Shown here: piece by piece, positions 57,721 through 64,000 of the stretch | Numbering within the stretch: position 1 is the stretch's first letter | Layout of the letters: the number at the start of each line of letters is the position of its first letter | From: Beta vulgaris subsp. vulgaris | Lineage: Eukaryota; Streptophyta; Magnoliopsida; Caryophyllales; Amaranthaceae | Assembly: GCF_026745355.1 (NCBI RefSeq) | Contig: NC_079204.1 | Span: 53,340,532 to 53,404,531, forward strand | Direction: 5' to 3' | Length of the DNA stretch: 64,000 nucleotides | Position numbers and translations under genes: made by a program | Notes under the pieces: generated by a model | Seen by the model: the letters and a program-made list of their open reading frames with translations, nothing else | What the model was told of the DNA's origin: nothing | Databases searched by the model: none

Positions 57721-58856
57721 GCGAAAATACATAAACTTAATTGGCAGAGAAAGACTATTTAAGCTATTATTTTATTAGTGGATAATCCAAAACCCACATA
57801 CTTAAGTTCAGTTTTTACTGCCAATTAAGGTTATGTAGTTTCGAGGAGTTAAATTTTCCTCTTATTGGAACATGCATCTCGAGAAACAAACTAAGAAGGT
57901 GTCTCCCGATTGCCGAATAGTAGTTTATCTAAACATTAAAATACTAAACATCGTTTGTTTGCGCAAAAGGGTAAATGTTCAAGATAGTCAAAGGGACAAT
58001 TAAGGTTGAGGAACTACCCATATGAGGATTTGACTAATATTTAGGACAAAGAAAGAGAGAGAACAAAGAAGAAAAGACAAGTATCTCATTTGCTTAAATA
58101 AGAAAGTTACATATAACATCTTGTTGGTAATGGGCTGACCACACAAGCACGCCGGCCCGGTCATGCTCGTGGCAAGCGCGGCGTTGGTGTGGTCTGTGGT
58201 CCGTTTTGGACCCAACCTTTTTGGTTCGTCGCTAATTGCAATGATCTCACCTTGCCATTAATTATTATGGTGCGTGGATGCTGGTTACTTGCGAGATTCT
58301 CGCCTTTTGCTGGTTGATTATATTACGTCATTTATTTTCTCCCCTAATCTCTCATTTTCCCTTTTTCCTATGCATTGTTGTTCTTATATAAAATTTAACC
58401 CCATTCTCTAGTTTCTACACACAAAAATTGGGAACTCCTTCTCTCTGATATTGGACAAGTTCTAATCTCCATAAGTTGTTTATGACTGCACATGAACTAG
58501 GAACCTTGCTGATCCTAGAGGACGACCATGGTGTTTCTACTTGCAACGTGATAGCACAAAATCGTCTTTTAAGATAGTGGTCATCTCACATTGTGACAAA
58601 TTCATTTGGTTCCTCAATATGAAAGTTCATTAAATTATTGTTATTACGGAAAAAAGAGCTATTTCGGATGAAGCTCAACATTTGTCAAACTGTAAAGTTT
58701 TTTTTGAAGATATGCTAGATCAAAATTATCATATAAGACATCACGCTTCATTTCATACATTCATTGCTACTATTTGCAAGCCATTTTGAAGATCTTCACG
58801 GAAGACTTTTTCTTGTTGCTCAAAAACAAGACTTTCCTTGATATATGTTCTGTTCT
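57721..58856. other. Intergenic DNA with promoter-like segment
   Basis: No coding region. At 58386-58396 a TTATATAAAAT box, with a pyrimidine-rich stretch before it and ACACACAAAAATTGGGAACTCC after it, looks like an LTR or gene promoter, but no gene follows. Confidence 0.35.
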
Positions 58857-58910
58857 TTTTTTTTTAAACAAACATTGATTCAAAGTCATACGACATCTAC
58901 AATAGAATTC
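58857..58910 (-). mobile_element. Truncated retroposon 3' tail
   Basis: The minus strand reads TGTAGATGTCGTATGACTTT followed by GAATCAATGTTTG and an A-run. It matches the 3' end of the retroposon at 38399-39042. Confidence 0.6.
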
Positions 58911-61900
58911 AAAACTAAACAAATACATATCAAAATGTGATAAGAGGTTTTTAGTGTGTCGTTCAGGCACTAAGAACCGCTTTCCAAACAATATTTATAA
59001 TCCTAACAAGCAACTACTAAGGGAATAGTAAGGGCAAGTCAAGGGTCGATCCACAGGGAAAATGGGATTGATTAGAGTCTACCTAGTCTAGACTACCTAA
59101 TTGAAAGGTATTTGGGGGTTTGAAAGATGTTTGGTAACAATTAGGACTATCTAACAACTAGAACAATCAAATATCACGAGTTCGAATATCAAATAAAAGA
59201 CACTAGAGTTAAGGTTACTAGTATGAATAAGAATGGATGATGATTGTTAATGCGATTGCGAAGCAACAAAGACGATTATGCAAGGTTTAGTTTCCCTCTA
59301 AATTACTTGAGTCCTCTCTCGAATGGTCCTCAAGAGTAATCACTCAATCAATCAACTAAATCCTCTCTCGAATGGTCTTTAGTTAATTGATTAAGAGATT
59401 CAATAAGTTTGGAAAACCCCTAATGAAGGATCCCCTTAATTTCCATCCAATATCTTGGTATAGAAATTAAGTTGATTCTTGGGGATGATAAAAGAGTTCA
59501 AAATCCGATTTAAGAACGTTTGAAATCAAAATACCAAAGTATAAATGTGATCAATATCTATCCTAAGGTCTCAAAACACCAAGATCAATGCATAAACTTC
59601 TCCATACATCACAATCACATCAACATCATAATTAAAACCCTAATTCATACTTTCACCCTAACCCTAGATACTACTCACTAATCATGGAGTTTAAGCAATT
59701 AAACATAAAATCTATGACTAATCTAAGGTTAAACATGATTAAGAAATTATTAAACTAATAGGAATCACAATTATTAAACTAAGAGAATGAAGATCTTAAA
59801 TAATATAAGAACATAAACAAACACCAAGAGAATGAAATAAAAACTGAAACTTTAATTGAATTGAATGAAAAGTACCTTGAATGTAAACCGAATCACAAAC
59901 TATGATCTCTAATCTCAATTACCAATGAAAACTCAAGTGTTTTCTCTCTAATACAAAACCCTAAAATATTGTGTGAAAACTAGAATAAAGCGTAAGTCTA
60001 AAACTAAAAAGGAAAAGGGGTTTAATGATCGAAATTTCTGTTTCGGAACGCATGGTGCGGGCGCACCATAAGGAGGTGCGGGCGCACCATGCTCAGGTGC
60101 GGGCTCACCTGAGTCTTCTGCCTCAAGGTAGAAATCCCCGTCAAAAGGTGCGGGCGCACGAAAGGGAAGGTGCGGGCGCACCAGATACAGGTGCGGGCGC
60201 ACCACATGTAAGGTATGGGCGCACCTAAGTTTCTGCCTCAGCCTGATTTCATCCGTCAAAATGTGCGGGCGCACATAGAGTTGGTGCGGGCGCACCTTGT
60301 GCTTTATGCGGGCGCACCAATGTCGTCTGTTTTGTGCTGCAATAGTGGTTGATGGTGCGGGCGCACCAATAGCGTGTGTGGGCGCACCTCAGGCTAACTC
60401 TCAGCCTCTAGCTTATTCCCTCGTGCCATGTCTCGCATTTCTTGGCCCCAAAAAGGGTCATACCTGCAATAGAAACACGAGTAAACATGGTGAAAGCAAA
60501 TGTGCTAGAAATTCGATCAAAATAGATCGAAAATCTAGCAAAATGTCACTATGATCAAGTATGATCAAGTGAATGAAATAGAAGGGAAAAGTGAGGAGAA
60601 AGAAGGAAGAAAAGGAGGAAAAGGGAGCTAAAACAAGCCAAAAGAAAGCCATAAAGTGCGTTAAGAACGCACTTATCAAACTCCCCCAAGCTTAGCGTTT
60701 TGCTTGTCCTCAAGTAAACCAAGAATGAGAATGAAGGAAAGAAAAAGAAAGGAGAATAAAAAGAAAAGGGAAAATGCAACAAACTAACCTATATGCTCTA
60801 AATGCAAGGTTACAAGCATGACATGCAAGCTAAATGAGTTCATAGCAAGATTTAGGAGACCAACCAAACACAAGAGGGAAGATGATTAGGAAGCACAAGA
60901 GTGACTCTAAGGTCTCAATCCACCGATCAACCGAGTCTTTTTGAAAGAAAGCTTTCCAAGAATGATTTCTCACTCTTCTCCACTTCCAAGACCCAAGTTT
61001 GACTCCTCCCTAGGGATGCTCAACCATAATTGCTCGCCTCTACCATGTTTTGATGACCCTCATCATGACTTGCACAAAATCTCACCCGCCACTACTAAAT
61101 AGATCAAGTCCAATCTAGAAGTCAAAAGGGACTTTGTTAAGGTTGTAACGGGGCTAGGTTAGGGGTGTGGATTATATTCTAGGAATGTGGTGCAAAAAGG
61201 GTAAGTGGAGTACAAACTGGGGTAAATACTCCCCCAAGCTAGTCCTAACACTATTCTCAATTAAAGAACTCTCACACATAACCTTGAATTTCACTTGTTT
61301 CTTTTTCACTTTGTGAACTTTTCATTTTTCTCATAATTTGATCTTTCTTTCTTTTCATTTTCAATATAAACCAAATCAAACAATAAGAACTTTCTTTCTT
61401 TTATTTCTTTTGTCTTTCTTTTTCACAAAATTTTTCAACTTTTGCTATCATACAAGCACATTAACTCTCTTTCAACCAAGACTTAATATCAAAACCACTT
61501 AACTCAACAAAAACTACACATGTACTCCACTTTGGGGAAAGTTTGGCCATGACTCATTATGTGGGTTAAGCAAAAATAGGATAGAAAGGCTCAGATGGGT
61601 TGAGAGCGAATATTATGCAGGTATTCAAGCTTTTGGCTTTTGTAGCTCCTATTACTAGCAAAAGAAACGCCCTAAATCATTCTCCTAGAGGCTCGTCTTA
61701 TGTAATCTTGGGGAGCTAAAATGCAAGTCACAAGTTAGGCGATCAATGGTGAGGGTTGTGAGTGAGTCTTACGAGGTTCTTGGCCCTCCTTCGGGATTCA
61801 TCGCACAAGGGGCAAGGCAATCCATTCATCCAACTCGCCTAATTTCAAAGAGACTCTACCAAAAGTTATCGGTTTCAAGAGACGCCTAAAGTCACAACAG

Positions 61901-62312
61901 GGCTTCCAAAATCATCAAGTCTAATATAAGGAAGGTCTTCCAATCAAGTCATGAACTCTTTAGCCACAAATCATGCATGCAACCAAGCTATCCTAAATGC
62001 AGAGAAAAAAGAAGAAAAAGAATAAAAGAGGAAAATGTTTTTTTTTTTTTTATATATATAAAAATATGCAAAGCAAAAGCAAAACAAAAAACTACCAAAG
62101 CAAAGCTGTACAGGTGATAGAAAGTCAGCAGGGGTGGGGATGTCAAAACCACAGACAGGAACAATCACCAATACAACCAAAACCAATGAGACCCCTAACT
62201 TCTAACCGTCTATGACCCCAAAACTCCCAAAGATATAGACATACAAGCAAGTCCCCCAAGCTTAAGCAAAACTCCGCGCTCGGAGTTGCAAAAGGAGGGA
62301 GAGGGAGGGGGG
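58911..62312 (-). other. Long noncoding part of an Athila-type LTR element (pol missing)
   Basis: No pol, integrase or env frames are visible although the gag lies just upstream on the minus strand. Features typical of the 3' noncoding part of plant Tat/Athila elements are GTCAAGGGTCGATCCACAGG (59035-59060), a duplicated TCCTCTCTCGAATGGTC (59310 and 59363), and three polypurine-like AGCTTGGGGGA words on minus (60681, 61230 and 62251). The region also holds the palindrome array at 60054-60388. The LTR boundaries could not be fixed. Confidence 0.5.
60054..60388. repeat. Phased array of 12 GC-rich palindromes (GGTGCGGGCGCACC)
   Basis: Units start at 60054, 60075, 60096, 60147, 60169, 60190, 60212, 60262, 60283, 60305, 60354 and 60375. 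Each is a 14-bp dyad, GGTGCG-GG-CGCACC or close variant. Spacing within groups is 21-22 bp; groups of 3, 4, 3 and 2 are separated by 49-51 bp. Two of the inter-group spacers share TTCTGCCTCA and CCGTCAAAA. The unit at 60262 is TGTGCG-GG-CGCACA, a matched double change that keeps the dyad; the one at 60096 extends to CTCAGGTG...CACCTGAG. Reading frames through it (VRPHL repeats) are artefacts. Located in noncoding DNA of an Athila-type element. Confidence 0.95.
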
Positions 62313-63801
62313 TCATGAAAAGCTCCTAATAATTCCCACCATTACCCCCATCGGGAGGGGGTAAGGAGGGAAAGACCCACCAGAGTACCCATCAGGATAG
62401 TAGGATGGGTAGTGGGGATAAGGCGGAAGAAGGCTCCTCAAATGGCCCTTCTCGAGGGTCGAAAGAAGGAGGATAGTGGGGGTGGTTAGGGAAGGGAGGC
62501 TCATGTCCGGAGTGGACATTGGCGAGGTGAGTGCGCCAAGCCACCTCAGACACATGGTCGAGGTCGGTGCGGATACCGGCAAGAGTAGCAGTAACCGCAC
62601 GGTGATTGGCCTCCTGAGAGGCCTGCATCTGGGCTATGGCTGCCATGACAGAACCCATGTCGAAGGATTGAGAGGAGGAAGCTTCGGCCACCTCACTCTC
62701 ATGAATGCGGTGGTCGGGTCTCGGACCTCTCGGAACGCGTGGAATGCGCTCCCTAGGAAGGGGCTCAGGGATAGCCCGTGGGATGTCATGGGCAGGGGGA
62801 ATCCGCCAACGGTTTTCAATGTTAGCGGGGAGGTCCCAGTTGAAGTCGGGCCCTATAAAACAGTAAGGTTGCCCCCCCCACAAGCCAGGTGCAGGTTTCC
62901 TTCTGGTATCCGCGCAGAAATTTCATCTGCTGCAGACTGGCACCATCCAATCTGTTGGCCTGACCAACAGTAGGCACGCTTGCTTCCAAGCGAGCCAGGT
63001 CATTGTGCAGGTCAAGGTAGGACGCTAGTCGGGGGACCATGCCACCACAAAGGATCTCCCCAGTCACCGTAGTGCCCCCCCCCCCCGAATCTCCTGCAGT
63101 CGGTTAAGGAGGAGCGCAGCAAAGTTAATACGGGTTCGATGGTGGGCCCCGTCAGTGGCCAACCAAAGAACCAGCAGCTCATCCTTTCTCAACTGCCCGA
63201 CTTCCTGTTTAGGAAAGATGGTGTAAACCAACATCCTATGGAAGTACGGAGAGCAAATGGACGATCTCCGACGCTTTGGACGAGTTCGTCCGAAACGGAG
63301 TCGTGCCGTGGTGATCTTTGTCCACCATTCTTGCTCATTTATCCCTGCCAGATGTGCCCAGAGGGGATCGCAGGGAGCTCGAGGATCCATCCCAAATGCC
63401 TCACAGAATTCGTCAAAAGACAGTGCTCTAGCTTGATTAAACATACGAAACTGAATAGTTATAGCACCTGTCACCCTACTTATGTTCAACGTACTCAAGA
63501 ATTCGAGAGTAGTTGATCATAGTAGGTTCATAAAGATCAAGGAGGTTCGATAACCCGACATTATATGCCATCTCCCTTATCATCGAGCTGATTCTAAGGT
63601 AGAAGCAGGTAGTGTGGTCATAGAACTTCGTTGGACGAAGTGTGCGCTCAGAAAGTTGTTGAAAAATTTGTTTGTGAGCGGCATTGGGAAACTTTAGAGC
63701 ATAAAGGGGAGGGGGATGCGAGCTAGCGAAGGTCCTTGTGAAGAGGACCCGGTCTTTGCTCGCTTAGACCTAGATGAGCCTTCACCACTACTTCTTCCCA
63801 T
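62313..63801 (-). pseudogene. Frameshifted gag/ORF1 of an Athila-type Ty3 retrotransposon
   Basis: Minus-strand frames combine in order. MGRSSGEGSSRSKRAKTGSS starts at 63801. After a frameshift near 63712 comes FPNAAHKQIFQQLSERTLRP...SSMIREMAYNVGL. Then (63498-63064) FRMFNQARALSFDEFCEAFG and WAHLAGINEQEWWTKITTAR. A third block (63067-62822) has RLASYLDLHNDLARLEASV and the last (62883-62313) has HDIPRAIPEPLPRERIPRV, a Met/Gln-rich coiled-coil-like stretch (MAAIAQMQASQEANHRAV) and a Tyr/Pro-rich tail. This matches the plant 'Arabidopsis retrotransposon ORF1' (Athila) capsid-type proteins. The frame breaks between blocks fall on C12 (63075-63086) and C8 (62872-62879) runs. Apart from these the frames are largely clean, so the copy is either young or affected by homopolymer base errors. 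No pol follows. Confidence 0.82.
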
Positions 63802-64000
63802 GGTGATAAAGAATTTTTTGTTTGGCAAAAAGGGGAAGGAGAAGTGATGATCTGCTGCAATGACACAACCACAAAGCGGACGCTCTACACAAAGGAACAC
63901 TCAAAAAGAAAAAAAACGAAAACACACAAAAAGAAAAATCAAACCACACAAAAAGAAAAACACACAAAAAGAAAAATCAAAAACTAATCCTAAGATCTAC
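63802..64000 (-). other. 5' leader of the Athila-type element, cut by the window end
   Basis: Upstream of gag on minus the DNA contains repeated CACACAAAAAGAAAAA words (63916-63980). The 5' LTR and primer site would lie beyond 64000. Confidence 0.45.

Noticed and set aside
58000..58215. Small hydrophobic minus-strand protein
   Set aside because: No homology recognised and no gene structure. It overlaps GC-rich noncoding sequence that may belong to an LTR.
60022..60295. Frames with repeated VRPHL/RTCIWCA-type residues
   Set aside because: They translate the palindrome array in different frames. The array is on noncoding element DNA and is open on both strands.
60054..60388. CRISPR-like array
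   Set aside because: The repeats are short 14-bp dyads with 7-8-bp gaps, the host is a plant, and no cas-type genes exist. The spacing is helical rather than repeat-spacer.

Overview
This window is nuclear DNA of a flowering plant, almost certainly a eudicot. It is AT-rich and gene-poor. Its genes have spliceosomal introns, and it carries L1-type LINEs with an RNase H domain, tRNA-derived SINEs, TA-flanked Stowaway MITEs, TAA-flanked Tourist-type MITEs, 9-10-bp-TSD Mutator-like elements (MULEs), copia and Athila-type LTR-retrotransposon debris. Nothing looks bacterial or organellar. I cannot fix the species from the sequence alone.

Three host genes are convincing. (1) A 12-exon AVT1-type vacuolar amino-acid transporter on + (10721-16558, 538 aa when spliced). 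It appears to carry a U12-type intron with AT...AA ends. (2) A 4-exon Nudix hydrolase on + (21277-26795, 177 aa) with a perfect Nudix box. (3) An intronless VQ-motif (SIB-like) transcription-cofactor gene on - (39445-39975, 176 aa). The first two lie head to tail and are separated by a dead LINE. The rest is mobile DNA or featureless AT-rich sequence.

Layout. 1-9.8 kb: SINEs, a Stowaway MITE inside an (AT)n tract, a 5'-truncated LINE on -, MITE remnants and a (CAGTT)n-filled Tourist MITE. 10-17 kb: the AVT1 gene. 17-21 kb: a decayed LINE on +. 21-27 kb: the Nudix gene. 27-39 kb: a MITE/MULE cluster including a 1.17-kb foldback MULE, Tourist elements nested in each other, and two short polyadenylated retroposons with target-site duplications (TSDs). 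39.4-40.6 kb: the VQ gene with a SINE upstream. 42-46 kb: a second foldback MULE, a TRIM and a possible solo LTR with a duplicated 139-bp segment. 48.2-52.0 kb: a 3.8-kb MULE with 46-bp terminal inverted repeats, a satellite-like array and a spliced-gene-like segment. 53-57.7 kb: Stowaway, MULE and Tourist elements and a copia pol remnant with a polypurine tract. 58.9-64 kb: an Athila-type element on - that keeps a frameshifted gag and has long noncoding DNA where pol should be. Within that noncoding DNA is a helically phased array of 12 GC-rich palindromes (60054-60388).

The most unusual structures are this phased palindrome array, the two foldback MULEs with telomere-like arms and strand-asymmetric GC-rich cores, the 3.8-kb MULE, the AT-AA intron, and two ultra-short retroposition scars with perfect TSDs. 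No operon-like or defence-like system is present. The genes shown do not form a common pathway.
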